Positions 1 to 6,571 of a stretch of 25,936 nt of DNA are shown in pieces. Positions within the stretch are counted from its first letter, which is position 1. Every line of letters begins with the position of its first letter. Both the position numbers and the translations under genes were made by a program. The notes under the pieces are model-generated. The model made no database searches. It saw only the letters and a list, made by a program, of their open reading frames with translations, and was not told the origin of the DNA. Source of the stretch: DATNPH01 sp036703315 (GTDB taxonomy: Bacteria > Cyanobacteriota > Cyanobacteriia > Cyanobacteriales > Coleofasciculaceae); contig DATNPH010000165.1 in NCBI GenBank assembly GCA_036703315.1, forward strand, positions 1-25,936, in the 5' to 3' direction.

Positions 1-1
1 A

Positions 2-217
2 AAAGAATATGAGCAATTGCGTCGTGACGTTGAACGAGGTGTGGAAACGGTTATCGATGAATATGGCGCAACTGACCCAGCGGAATTTTTTGCTGTTGCT
101 ACAGAGACTTTTTTTGAAAAACCTTTCCAAATGAAAAGGAATCATCCTGAGCTTTATGATCAGCTGAAACACTACTATAAGTTAGATCCAGTTGAGTGGA
201 TGAAAAAGGCTGTTTGA
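2..217 (+). CDS. MtfA-like zinc peptidase, C-terminal fragment (partial)
   Basis: The frame is already open at base 2 and ends at TGA 215-217, so only the last ~71 codons are inside the window. The segment TDPAEFFAVATETFFEKP, followed by a Pro-Glu-Leu-Tyr helix and KLDPVEW, matches the C-terminal region of the MtfA/M90 family of zinc metallopeptidases. In E. coli MtfA binds the repressor Mlc and so affects glucose uptake. The HExxH zinc site lies upstream of the window and cannot be checked. The first Met-like codon visible (TTG at 17) is internal, not the start. Family assignment is good; cellular role in this organism is unknown. Confidence 0.75.
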   Translation, partial: KEYEQLRRDVERGVETVIDEYGATDPAEFFAVATETFFEKPFQMKRNHPELYDQLKHYYKLDPVEWMKKAV

Positions 218-638
218 AGGGTATCAACTGTATGCCACTCCCAAGCAAGTACTCTTCAAGGCTCATAGCTGGGTAAGAAATCCGGATTTGGTATCACTAT
301 TTTCTTTAGAAAAATCATGAAGAGTGTCTGGTGCATATGCGTAGGTTATTGATCGGGACGCGATCGCTCTTATCTACCCAAGGTTTCTGCAAAGTAGCGA
401 TCGCCCAGTCAGCTATGCCCTAAATAACTGTACAGGTGGGGTTTGACTTAATTTGTAAGAATTTGATGACAGACAGATGATGACCGTGCGGAGTTTATCA
501 ACGAATAGACAGCGCTCTCCGGCAATTTAACGGCTTGCTGAACTAACCTTAAACTGAGGTTAAAGATGTTTGTTCTGCTACTTTATTCGCTCGAAGCAAA
601 GAATTATTAACTAAAGTCATTCTAGGATTAACTATCAG
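218..638. other. Intergenic stretch without a convincing gene
   Basis: No supportable coding region is seen between the peptidase stop and the symporter promoter. It holds two HIP1 or HIP1-like octamers (near 359 and 396). There is also a small inverted repeat, TAACCT at 544-549 and AGGTTA at 557-562, separated by 7 bases. The inverted repeat sits about 80 bases before the proposed -10 box and could be an operator or chance. A 28-codon ORF near 338 lacks support. Confidence 0.5.
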
Positions 639-644
639 TATAAT
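639..644 (+). promoter_or_regulatory. Candidate -10 box of the symporter operon
   Basis: A perfect TATAAT lies 41 bases before the ATG at 686. The -35 region about 17 bases upstream (AGTCAT/GTCATT) is a poor match to TTGACA, so the promoter may depend on an activator or alternative sigma factor. No clear Shine-Dalgarno sequence precedes the ATG. The call rests on the consensus match and position only. Confidence 0.4.
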
Positions 645-685
645 TTCCAAAATCCTATTGATTTTAGTAAAACTGAATAAAATCC

Positions 686-994
686 ATGAATCAAAACAAT
701 AGACGAGCTTATTGGCGAGCGAATACGTCATTGATTCGCAATCTTCTGATCATCTGGGCAGTTGTTTCACTAGGACTCAGCATTCTGCTGGTTCAACCTC
801 TCAACACTGTGAAGCTAGTGGGTGGGGGCGTTCCCCTTGGTTTTTGGATAGCACAACAAGGCTCCATTTACGTATTTGTTGCGCTCATTTTTGTCTATGC
901 CTACCAGATGGACAAACTTGACCGTAAATATCTCAAGAATAATGCGGCTCAACCAGAGCAACAACCAAAGACAACGGACCTCCATCAGCCTTGA
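686..994 (+). CDS. DUF4212 protein, small subunit of sodium/solute symporter
   Basis: This is a 102-aa membrane protein with two hydrophobic segments (about residues 19-40 and 52-76) and a polar, Gln/Pro-rich tail. The N-terminal AYWRANTSLIRNLLIIWAVV and the GVPLGFWIAQQGSIYVFV stretch are typical of DUF4212. That family is nearly always encoded immediately upstream of an SSS-family transporter of the VC_2705 type, and here the partner gene starts 80 bases downstream. The small subunit probably sits with the large one in the plasma membrane. The substrate is not shown by sequence; acetate or a similar organic acid is a reasonable guess from the ActP relationship. Confidence 0.88.
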   Translation: MNQNNRRAYWRANTSLIRNLLIIWAVVSLGLSILLVQPLNTVKLVGGGVPLGFWIAQQGSIYVFVALIFVYAYQMDKLDRKYLKNNAAQPEQQPKTTDLHQP

Positions 995-1074
995 ACCATT
1001 GGGATTGGGACGAGGCCAATTAAGTATAAAGCTCAAACAAGGTTAAGACTGATTCACATAGTTGAGGTTTAACA

Positions 1075-2763
1075 ATGTCAGCAGAGGTTTGGACTGTCGT
1101 ACTAGTCACTATTTCCTTCATCGTTTACATCTATATCGGATGGCGATCGCGCGTTCAAGATACAAAAGGCTTCTTTGTTGCCGATCAGGGCATTCCTTCC
1201 CTTGCCAATGGTGCTGCCACCGCCGCCGACTGGATGTCTGCCGCGTCTTTCATTTCAATGGCGGGGATTATTTCGTTTCTAGGGTATGACGGTTCCATCT
1301 TCCTAATGGGTTGGACAGGTGGTTATGTTTTGCTGGCGCTGTTGCTTGCTCCCTATCTCCGCAAATTTGGCAAGTACACGGTACCCGACTTTGTTGGCGA
1401 TCGCTACTACTCTAATGTTGCCCGTCTCGTTGCCGTCGTTGCAGCTATCTTCGTTTCGATGACCTATGTCGCCGGACAGATGCGAGGGGTAGGCATCGTG
1501 TTCAGCCGTTTCCTGCAAGTAGACATCAACACCGGCGTGATCATCGGCATGGTGATTGTTGCCTTTTTCGCCATCCTGGGTGGTATGAAGGGAATTACCT
1601 GGACTCAGGTGGCTCAGTACTTGGTGTTGATCGTAGCTTATCTAATTCCAGCGATCGCTATCTCCTGGAAATTGACAGGCAACCCGATTCCTCAACTCAG
1701 CTTCACTTTCAGCGACATTGTCGAGAAGCTCAATACCATCCACACTGACCTTGGGTTCAAGCCATACACCCAAGCCTTTGCTAACAAGCCCATGATTGAC
1801 GTGCTGTTCTTCACCATTGCCCTAATGGTGGGTACAGCGGGTTTACCTCACATTATCGTCCGATTCTACACGGTTCCAGATGTCAGGGCGGCTCGTTGGT
1901 CTGCGGGTTGGGCACTATTATTTATTGCCATCCTCTACACCACAGCGCCAGCGTTAGCTTCCTTTGCTCGCTACAACCTGATTGATAGCTTGAATAACAA
2001 AAGGCTTACAGAGATTCAACAACTCGACTGGGCGACCAAGTGGCAAAATACTGGATTGTTGAAATTTGACGACAAAAACAAGGATGGGCGTTTTCAACTC
2101 ACTCCTGACAAAGCGACAAGCGAGATCGAAATTGACCGAGACATCGTGGTACTCTCAACGCCTGAGGTGGCAAAACTAGCTCCCTGGGTGATTGCATTGG
2201 TTGCAGCCGGAGGACTGGCAGCCGCACTTTCCACTGCATCGGGATTGTTATTGGTCATTTCCAGTTCTGTTGCTCACGATGTCTACTACCGAATCATCGA
2301 TCCAGGGGCTTCCGAGGCAAAACGCCTATTTGTGGGTCGCATTATGGTAGGCATTGCGATCGCCATCGCGGGCTACTTTGGCATTAACCCACCCGGATTT
2401 GTAGCAGAAGTGGTTGCTCTCGCCTTTGGTTTAGCCGCCGCTAGCTTTTTCCCCGTGATTATTTTGGGCGTGTTTGACAAGCGCACCAACCGCGAAGGAG
2501 CGATCGCTGGAATGATCGTCGGTTTGCTTGTCACCACCCTCTACGTCTCCAGCGTTAAGTTTGGTGGGATGCAACCCTGGTTTGGGATTTCAGCAGAAGG
2601 ATTTGGTACCGTTGGCATGATGCTTAACTTCATCGTTACCTTGGTGGTATCCCGCCTGACACCACCACCCCCCGCAGACGTGCAAGCGTTGGTCGAAGAC
2701 TTGCGGACACCAGAACACGAGCCTGCTGCCTTAGCTGACATTGGTGAGGAACAGTTAGATTAG
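1075..2763 (+). CDS. Sodium:solute symporter (SSS family, VC_2705/ActP-like)
   Basis: The protein has 562 aa and roughly 13 hydrophobic segments, the usual size for an SSS-family cation symporter. Recognisable family features are GFFVADQGI followed by NGAATAADWMSAASFISMAG in the first helices, GTAGLPHIIVRFYTVPD near residue 255, and APWVIALVAAGGLAAALSTA near 370-390. A soluble loop at about residues 325-365 contains an acidic DKNKDGRF motif resembling an EF-hand calcium loop; the position-12 acidic residue is missing. GAGG at 7 bases before ATG 1075 supports the start. With the DUF4212 gene it forms a two-component sodium-driven uptake system. Substrate is inferred to be a small carboxylate, not proven. 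Confidence 0.9.
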   Translation: MSAEVWTVVLVTISFIVYIYIGWRSRVQDTKGFFVADQGIPSLANGAATAADWMSAASFISMAGIISFLGYDGSIFLMGWTGGYVLLALLLAPYLRKFGKYTVPDFVGDRYYSNVARLVAVVAAIFVSMTYVAGQMRGVGIVFSRFLQVDINTGVIIGMVIVAFFAILGGMKGITWTQVAQYLVLIVAYLIPAIAISWKLTGNPIPQLSFTFSDIVEKLNTIHTDLGFKPYTQAFANKPMIDVLFFTIALMVGTAGLPHIIVRFYTVPDVRAARWSAGWALLFIAILYTTAPALASFARYNLIDSLNNKRLTEIQQLDWATKWQNTGLLKFDDKNKDGRFQLTPDKATSEIEIDRDIVVLSTPEVAKLAPWVIALVAAGGLAAALSTASGLLLVISSSVAHDVYYRIIDPGASEAKRLFVGRIMVGIAIAIAGYFGINPPGFVAEVVALAFGLAAASFFPVIILGVFDKRTNREGAIAGMIVGLLVTTLYVSSVKFGGMQPWFGISAEGFGTVGMMLNFIVTLVVSRLTPPPPADVQALVEDLRTPEHEPAALADIGEEQLD

Positions 2764-2771
2764 TATGAAGC

Positions 2772-3359
2772 ATGGACCCAGCACTAGACCAAGCCATTGA
2801 GTTTTTAACAACCCCATCTGCCACGCCACCTAAACCTGAGGCTGTGGTTGAAGCACTGCTAATGGCAGAGAAGACGGCGAAACAAACTAAAGTACGTCAT
2901 TCGTATCCACAATTGCTAGGCACTTGGCGATTAGGATTTATTACAGGAACAAAGCGATCGCGCAAACGGGCAGGAGTTATTCTAGGTGCTGGACGCTTCC
3001 TACCGAAGTGGGTCAAAATTCATCTGTCCTACTTGCCATCAGAACCCAGTCAAGAGCAAGGAACTGTTCAAAATTCCGTTGAACTCGGACCACTACTGCT
3101 GGTTCTCACAGGTCCCACACAGTTCTGGCAAAAGACGAATATACTAGCTTTCGACTTCACCCGGATGAGAGTGTCATTGTCTGGACTGAAGGTATACGAG
3201 GGCTATATTCGAGGAGGTCAAGACCGGGAAGCTCACTTTTACGAGCAAAGCGTCAAAGAGCAGGCATTTTTCACGTACTTCCTGGTGCAGAACCAAAGCA
3301 TTGCTGCTAGGGGTCGGGGAGGTGGGTTGGCTTTGTGGACTAGGGTTAAAGACAGTTAA
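2772..3359 (+). CDS. Fibrillin/PAP-like conserved protein
   Basis: This 195-aa soluble protein starts 8 bases after the symporter stop, so it is probably co-transcribed. Conserved-looking blocks are LLGTWRLGFITGT (about residues 49-61), RAGVILGAGRFLPKWV, NILAFDFTRM, and the C-terminal ARGRGGGLALW. This pattern of GTWRL opening and RG-rich closing strands resembles the lipocalin-like plastid-lipid-associated (PAP/fibrillin) proteins shared by cyanobacteria and chloroplasts, which are thought to bind lipids or pigments near thylakoids. No signal peptide or membrane segment is visible. The family link is from memory of the motif pattern; a plain conserved hypothetical protein is the safe fallback. 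Confidence 0.6.
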   Translation: MDPALDQAIEFLTTPSATPPKPEAVVEALLMAEKTAKQTKVRHSYPQLLGTWRLGFITGTKRSRKRAGVILGAGRFLPKWVKIHLSYLPSEPSQEQGTVQNSVELGPLLLVLTGPTQFWQKTNILAFDFTRMRVSLSGLKVYEGYIRGGQDREAHFYEQSVKEQAFFTYFLVQNQSIAARGRGGGLALWTRVKDS

Positions 3360-3364
3360 ATAGG

Positions 3365-4204
3365 TTATCCGAGATTAGAAAAGAGTGCTTCCCAGTCGAT
3401 TGCCGAAGGTCTTGATCCCTGGTTCATCAGCTCAAACACTTTTCCTTCCGTCGCCAGGTTGTCGATGCATTCCACACAAGCTGATGCCACGTCAATTCGA
3501 CTGGTATCACCGACTAGGGTATCGCCCGTACCTACGACCACACCCAGCTTTCCCCCTGTTGTTGCCTTCAGCAACGTGTTTAAGTCATAGGATGTGTAGG
3601 GACCGTCAATCAGCCGTCCTGGGCGAATAATGGTGTAGGGTAACCCAGAACGGATAATTGCTTCCTCGCCTTTCTGTTTGGCATCAAGTACGCCGAATGA
3701 ATTGAGGATACTGAAGGGGGGTTTATCTTTCCGCAAAATGCCGCAGGAGGATACAAAAACAAACCGTTTCAGGTCTTTTGGAGCAGCGCTTACCAGGTGG
3801 TTGACCCCTTGAAAATCCACTTGATCAGGACTATTCTGAGCATGAGCGCGGCGGTAGTCTGAGTCGAGATAGATTTTGCCCCATTCAATGAGACTTCCTA
3901 ACCCTTCGACTTCATTCGTTGTATCGAAATCCCATTTGGCGGAGGGAAAGGCGGTAGTCCCAGTACAACAAATGATGTAGCTAACGTTCCGCATGGCAGG
4001 GGGGAGGGTCGTTGCTTGGCGGATATCGCCAATCGCCACCTCCACCCGGTTATCAAACATTTTCTGCACTTTTTCAGCACTACGGGTTAGAACGCGAACC
4101 GGAAAGCCCTTCTCCAGTAGCTTAGCCACCGTCAATTGCCCGACGCCGCCCGTGGCACCTGCGACCAGCACCCGCTCATTTGCTCTGGCTGCTTGTGAAG
4201 TCAT
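3365..4204 (-). CDS. Atypical SDR-family NAD(P)-binding reductase
   Basis: The 279-aa product begins with the Rossmann segment RVLVAGATGGVGQLTV (nucleotide-binding glycines at about residues 15-22). It continues with VRVLTRSAEKV, DIRQATTLPPAM and FVFVSSCGI, and then GLPYTIIRPGRLIDGP near residue 190. This is the atypical SDR (SDR_a5/NmrA-like) pattern common in cyanobacteria and plastids. The classical YxxxK catalytic pair is not obvious, so redox sensing or chaperone-like binding is as likely as catalysis. AGGAGG four bases before the ATG is a strong ribosome site. Its stop is only five bases from the stop of the convergent fibrillin-like gene. The substrate is unknown. Confidence 0.82.
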   Translation of the reverse strand: MTSQAARANERVLVAGATGGVGQLTVAKLLEKGFPVRVLTRSAEKVQKMFDNRVEVAIGDIRQATTLPPAMRNVSYIICCTGTTAFPSAKWDFDTTNEVEGLGSLIEWGKIYLDSDYRRAHAQNSPDQVDFQGVNHLVSAAPKDLKRFVFVSSCGILRKDKPPFSILNSFGVLDAKQKGEEAIIRSGLPYTIIRPGRLIDGPYTSYDLNTLLKATTGGKLGVVVGTGDTLVGDTSRIDVASACVECIDNLATEGKVFELMNQGSRPSAIDWEALFSNLG

Positions 4205-4251
4205 AACGCCTCCTGCTCACATCTGGGTACTGCATCTAAAAAAGCAGCGTA

Positions 4252-4286
4252 CACCAAAGCGATCGCCATTGAGTAACGCTTTGGTG
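4252..4286. repeat. Inverted repeat with HIP1 in the loop
   Basis: CACCAAAGCG (4252-4261) pairs perfectly with CGCTTTGGTG (4277-4286) around a 15-base loop that contains most of a HIP1 octamer. It lies in the spacer between infC-like and the SDR gene, both on the minus strand. It may be part of termination or RNA processing; no T-run follows it. Confidence 0.6.
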
Positions 4287-4296
4287 CAATCCCTTC

Positions 4297-4326
4297 TTCC
4301 AGGAATCTCTTAGGAGATTCCTGGAA
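4297..4326 (-). terminator. Strong hairpin just after the IF-3 gene
   Basis: A perfect 13-bp stem, TTCCAGGAATCTC (4297-4309) with GAGATTCCTGGAA (4314-4326), and a 4-base loop sits eight bases after the IF-3 stop. Neither strand has a clear T-run after the stem. It may be a non-canonical terminator or a 3'-end stabiliser separating infC-like from the SDR gene downstream. Confidence 0.45.
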
Positions 4327-4333
4327 ACTTAAT

Positions 4334-4819
4334 CTAGGCTGGAACGACCTGAACAATCAGCGACCGTTTATCAAAGGTTTGGACTTTACCAACTTTAGCT
4401 AGGTCAGCTACAACGCGGTCTAGCAGTTTGGCAGCGAGTTCGCGATGTTGATGTTCCCGACCACGTAAACGGATCTGAAACTTAACTGAATCACCCTTAC
4501 TCAACCACTCGACAGCTCTATTGATGCGTAAGCTGTAGTCAGACTCGCCCACGTTTGGACGGAGCGGCACTTCCTTTACCGTTGGTTGAGCACTCTGGCG
4601 GTGACGTTTTTTCTGTTGGTACTGATGCTTCCCGTAGTCCAAAATCTTAGCCACGGGAGTATCTTTACTTTCGGAGACCACTACAAGATCAAGTCCTGCA
4701 TTCTCAGCTAGTTGTAGAGCCTCACGGGTATCTGTCAAACCTCGATTGTTGTTCTCATGGTCAATCAAAAGGACTTGAGCAGATTTGATTTGATGGTTAA
4801 TCAGTTGTTTCGTAGCGAT
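4334..4819 (-). CDS. infC: Translation initiation factor IF-3-like protein, divergent paralogue
   Basis: The product has the IF-3 two-domain layout: an N-terminal part with INHQI, a ligand-like LIDHENNNRG and EALQLAENAGLDLVVV, then AKILDYGKHQYQQKKRHRQ as linker, and a C-terminal part with KEVPLRP, DYSLRINRAVEWL and RLRGREHQHRELA. The C-domain departs in places from housekeeping cyanobacterial IF-3, so it is probably a second copy. No ATG, GTG or TTG lies in frame early enough to include the conserved INHQI segment; the first TTG (4768) would remove it. The best start is ATC at 4819-4817, preceded by AGAGGA with 8 bases after GAGG, giving 161 aa. A rare start codon is the known device by which IF-3 represses its own mRNA in E. 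coli (AUU). The start is inferred. Confidence 0.82.
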   Translation of the reverse strand: MATKQLINHQIKSAQVLLIDHENNNRGLTDTREALQLAENAGLDLVVVSESKDTPVAKILDYGKHQYQQKKRHRQSAQPTVKEVPLRPNVGESDYSLRINRAVEWLSKGDSVKFQIRLRGREHQHRELAAKLLDRVVADLAKVGKVQTFDKRSLIVQVVPA

Positions 4820-4833
4820 AGGGATTTCCTCTT
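4817..4833 (-). promoter_or_regulatory. Ribosome site and AUC start codon of the IF-3-like gene
   Basis: On the minus strand AAGAGGAA (4833-4826) is followed by CCT and then ATC at 4819. An in-frame TAA at 4834-4832 rules out any start further upstream. The first ATC (4825) is too close to the ribosome site, whereas the second has ideal spacing. Confidence 0.55.
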
Positions 4834-4919
4834 AAACTCAATATTTCACGAAACCTAACACTACTATGGTAACGCAGTGCTAACTAACTAACACCTCGCC
4901 AAAGTTAGAGAAGTGTTAA

Positions 4920-4953
4920 GAGAAATGGCACTGACTTCAGTGAAATTTTTCTC
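4920..4953. repeat. Hairpin upstream of the IF-3-like gene
   Basis: GAGAAA (4920-4925) pairs with TTTCTC (4948-4953), and inside it CACTGA (4929-4934) pairs with TCAGTG (4937-4942). It lies about 100 bases upstream of the proposed IF-3 start and could be part of its leader, or a remnant terminator on the plus strand where it is followed by T-rich sequence. A run of CTAA repeats lies nearby (about 4879-4893). Confidence 0.4.
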
Positions 4954-5040
4954 CTAAGCAAGTTGAGCGGGTTCCCCAGTTTTCAACGCCTTGACGAGAT
5001 TATAGTCATGTTCGACAAGGGTATATGTAAGGGCGATCGC
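4954..5040 (-). pseudogene. Decayed 3' fragment of an FAD monooxygenase gene
   Basis: These 87 bases align without a gap to 13949-14035, inside the 3' part of the FAD monooxygenase gene at 13871-15025, with about 75% identity by eye. The first 21 bases match at 20 positions. Read on the minus strand it still encodes AIAL...LVEHD...VKALK..EPAQLA in the same frame as the intact gene, then meets TAG where the intact gene has TAC. No flanking part of a monooxygenase is recognisable. It is a remnant of a paralogue, not a functional gene. Confidence 0.7.
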
Positions 5041-5110
5041 AGTTGACTAACCGTGTTGCTGCTGAAATTGCCGTAACTAATTGTAATATATTTGTAGTTC
5101 AGTAATAAAC
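5033..5110 (+). repeat. Copy A of a HIP1-led upstream segment
   Basis: From GCGATCGC at 5033 the sequence AGTTGACTAACC.TGTTGCT.CTGAA is shared with 7484-7520 at 33 of 35 positions. A weaker similarity continues to the AATAAACTT at about 5103 (GATAAACTT at 7555-7563). Each copy lies directly upstream of a gene: the SLBB protein here and the RNA ligase at 7585. It may carry a shared promoter or be a simple duplication. Confidence 0.6.
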
Positions 5111-5115
5111 TTCTC

Positions 5116-5571
5116 ATGCAATACCGAACCTGGGTAGGACTTTTAGGTGCCGCTTTGTCAGTAGTGATGCTAGTTATCCCAACGTCTGCTGCTCCTATTG
5201 TTGATGCCACCTCACAGACACACGAATTGAGCGAGGCTCAACCGAATGCTCAACCACAGACAGTGCAGCCCCTCCATATTGCGGTCATCGGTGAAGTGCA
5301 GCGCCCTGGAGCTTATTTCCTTGCTCAAGCAGATGGAAGTTCTACGGCGCAACAGCAGTTGCCTACTGTAACCCGAGCAATTCAGATGGCTGGAGGGATA
5401 ACCCAACATGCGGATATCCGCCAGGTTCAAGTTCGCCGACGAACCAGTAACAGTAAAGAACCAACGATCATCAATGTAAATCTCTATGAGCTAGTCTCAA
5501 AAGGAGATGTGAGCCAAGATATCAGCTTGCAAGAAGGCGATGCCGTGGTGGTAATGCCAGTGATTGACTGA
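5116..5571 (+). CDS. Secreted single-SLBB-domain protein (polysaccharide export-like)
   Basis: The 151-aa protein starts with a signal peptide (hydrophobic residues about 6-25, likely cleavage after TSAA). A Gln-rich linker follows. Residues about 53-148 form one SLBB-type beta-grasp domain: HIAVIGEVQRPGAYFL, LPTVTRAIQMAGGITQHAD, QVQVRRR, INVNLYELVSKGD, and the closing LQEGDAVVVMPV. SLBB domains occur in Wza-type outer-membrane polysaccharide export proteins, but the Poly_export domain that normally precedes them is absent and the protein is short. It may be a periplasmic accessory to exopolysaccharide export. The gene stands alone, downstream of the repeat-derived segment at 5033. Confidence 0.75.
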   Translation: MQYRTWVGLLGAALSVVMLVIPTSAAPIVDATSQTHELSEAQPNAQPQTVQPLHIAVIGEVQRPGAYFLAQADGSSTAQQQLPTVTRAIQMAGGITQHADIRQVQVRRRTSNSKEPTIINVNLYELVSKGDVSQDISLQEGDAVVVMPVID

Positions 5572-5697
5572 GAAAAGCTATGAACGTAGCGCTCAGCTGC
5601 TCGTTAAGAATCCCTTTCTTGTCACTCCCGCCCAAGTAAAATCTGAAAGCTGGTGTAGTCCCGCTTAGAGTTGAGAGTGAAAGTGGAGCCAACAGCG

Positions 5698-6045
5698 ATG
5701 AAAGACAATACCACCGAGATCACTGGTTTTCATGCTCATATCTACTTCGATACCTCCAGTCGTGAGGCGGCGGCGCGTGTACGCGAAGGATTAGGCGCGT
5801 CTTTTGAAGTGCAACTGGGGCGTTGGCATGACAAACCGATTGGTCCACACCCAAAGGCAATGTATCAAGTTGCGTTCTTACCGGAGCAATTTGGCAAGGT
5901 GGTCCCCTGGTTGATGCTCAATCGTGAGGGGTTGGATATTCTCGTCCACCCCTCAACAGGCGACGATGTGGGAGACCACACTGAGCGTTCTTTGTGGTTG
6001 GGAGAGAAGTTAGAGCTTAATATTAAGTCCCTAAGGGCGAGTTAG
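5698..6045 (+). CDS. DOPA 4,5-dioxygenase family protein
   Basis: This 115-aa protein carries the metal-binding histidine pattern of the DOPA 4,5-dioxygenase-like family: FHAHIYFD near the N-terminus, IGPHPKAMYQVAF in the middle, and ILVHPSTGDDVGDHTERSLWLG near the C-terminus. Members are small extradiol ring-cleaving enzymes; in plants and fungi they open DOPA toward betalains. The bacterial substrate is unknown. ATG 5698 is preferred over the upstream in-frame TTG at 5671 because GGAG lies 9 bases before it and the domain begins shortly after. It is likely cytoplasmic. No obvious operon partner. Confidence 0.85.
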   Translation: MKDNTTEITGFHAHIYFDTSSREAAARVREGLGASFEVQLGRWHDKPIGPHPKAMYQVAFLPEQFGKVVPWLMLNREGLDILVHPSTGDDVGDHTERSLWLGEKLELNIKSLRAS

Positions 6046-6181
6046 AACAAGTTAACAAGACTATGCAGCCGATATGCTAGCCCGCGATCGCACTCCCTAA
6101 ACAGCGTCTGAAAGTGTGCTGTATCCAGCGCTGAATTCAACCGTCATTTATGATGTAAAAAGTTGTCTCCTATCAGTAAGC
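6046..6181. other. Spacer with partial HIP1 repeat
   Basis: A stretch near 6083-6110 (CGCGATCGCACTCCCTAAAC) resembles both the left end of the four-copy repeat and the flank to the right of the copy at 10388. It looks like a short remnant. No gene is seen before the MITE-like element. Confidence 0.35.
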
Positions 6182-6331
6182 TCAGATCTTGCACCAAGCC
6201 CTCAGAATTCCATTCTGAGGCTATACAAACCAAGTCCGCCTACGCGGACTAACCGAAAATCAAGGGTTTTGTAACCTGCGGAGGCAGGTTTCGTTTGTAT
6301 AGCTGCGGTTTCAACCGCCAGGTGCAAGATC
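6182..6331. mobile_element. MITE-like multi-hairpin element with 9-bp direct repeats
   Basis: The element is about 150 bp and non-coding. Its ends are inverted: GATCTTGCACC (6185-6195) and GGTGCAAGATC (6321-6331). A second concentric stem is CTATACAAAC (6221-6230) with GTTTGTATAG (6293-6302). Between and outside these are four small hairpins: CCTCAGAAT/ATTCTGAGG, AGTCCGC/GCGGACT, AACCTGC/GCAGGTT and GCGGTT/AACCGC. The sequence TCAGTAAGC occurs immediately outside both ends (6173-6181 and 6332-6340), as expected of a target-site duplication. It resembles the multi-hairpin small dispersed repeats known in cyanobacteria, presumably moved by a transposase encoded elsewhere. Confidence 0.75.
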
Positions 6332-6384
6332 TCAGTAAGCCAACCATTGGGCGCTGAGAAGCATGATCGACGATGTAATTTGCC

Positions 6385-6552
6385 ATGAAGCCCTCAGACA
6401 GAATAAAAATTATTTCAGAGATCGCAAATAGCCTAGCTCCTGCTGATTATTCGTTGATAGACCTTACCCTGCGTCAATTTGGACTTTCCTGGACAGTTCA
6501 ATGGGAAGGAAACAAAATTGGCTATGTTGTTGAAATGATTCTAAACGGCTGA
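6385..6552 (+). pseudogene. N-terminal part of a frameshifted gene
   Basis: ATG 6385 opens a 55-codon frame ending at TGA 6550-6552, with a helical, globular-looking product (KIISEIANSLAPADYSLIDL, then LRQFGLSWTVQWEG and YVVEMILNG). The sequence reads on smoothly in the +1 frame (DDQSLLDLASHLGI...), which is open from 6545, so the two frames overlap by eight bases and one extra base would explain the break. The segment LIDLTLRQFGL..QW.G....YVVEMI is reminiscent of small helical modules placed before abortive-infection proteins. That link is a recollection, not a proof. No good start exists for the downstream frame, which supports a single split gene. Confidence 0.55.
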
Positions 6553-6571
6553 TGACCAGTCTTTATTAGAC

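Noticed and set aside
549..731. 60-aa minus-strand ORF upstream of the symporter operon
   Set aside because: It covers the promoter and overlaps the DUF4212 start; no protein features.
2040..2110. EF-hand-like DKNKDG loop in the symporter as a calcium site
   Set aside because: The twelfth-position acidic residue is missing and the motif seems to recur in this transporter subfamily, so it is noted but not called as a site.
3993..4313. 106-aa plus-strand ORF across the SDR gene start
   Set aside because: Antisense to the SDR gene and its hairpin spacer; no domain.
4879..4893. CTAA repeats as a possible CRISPR or iteron array
   Set aside because: Only three short units with no spacers or array structure.
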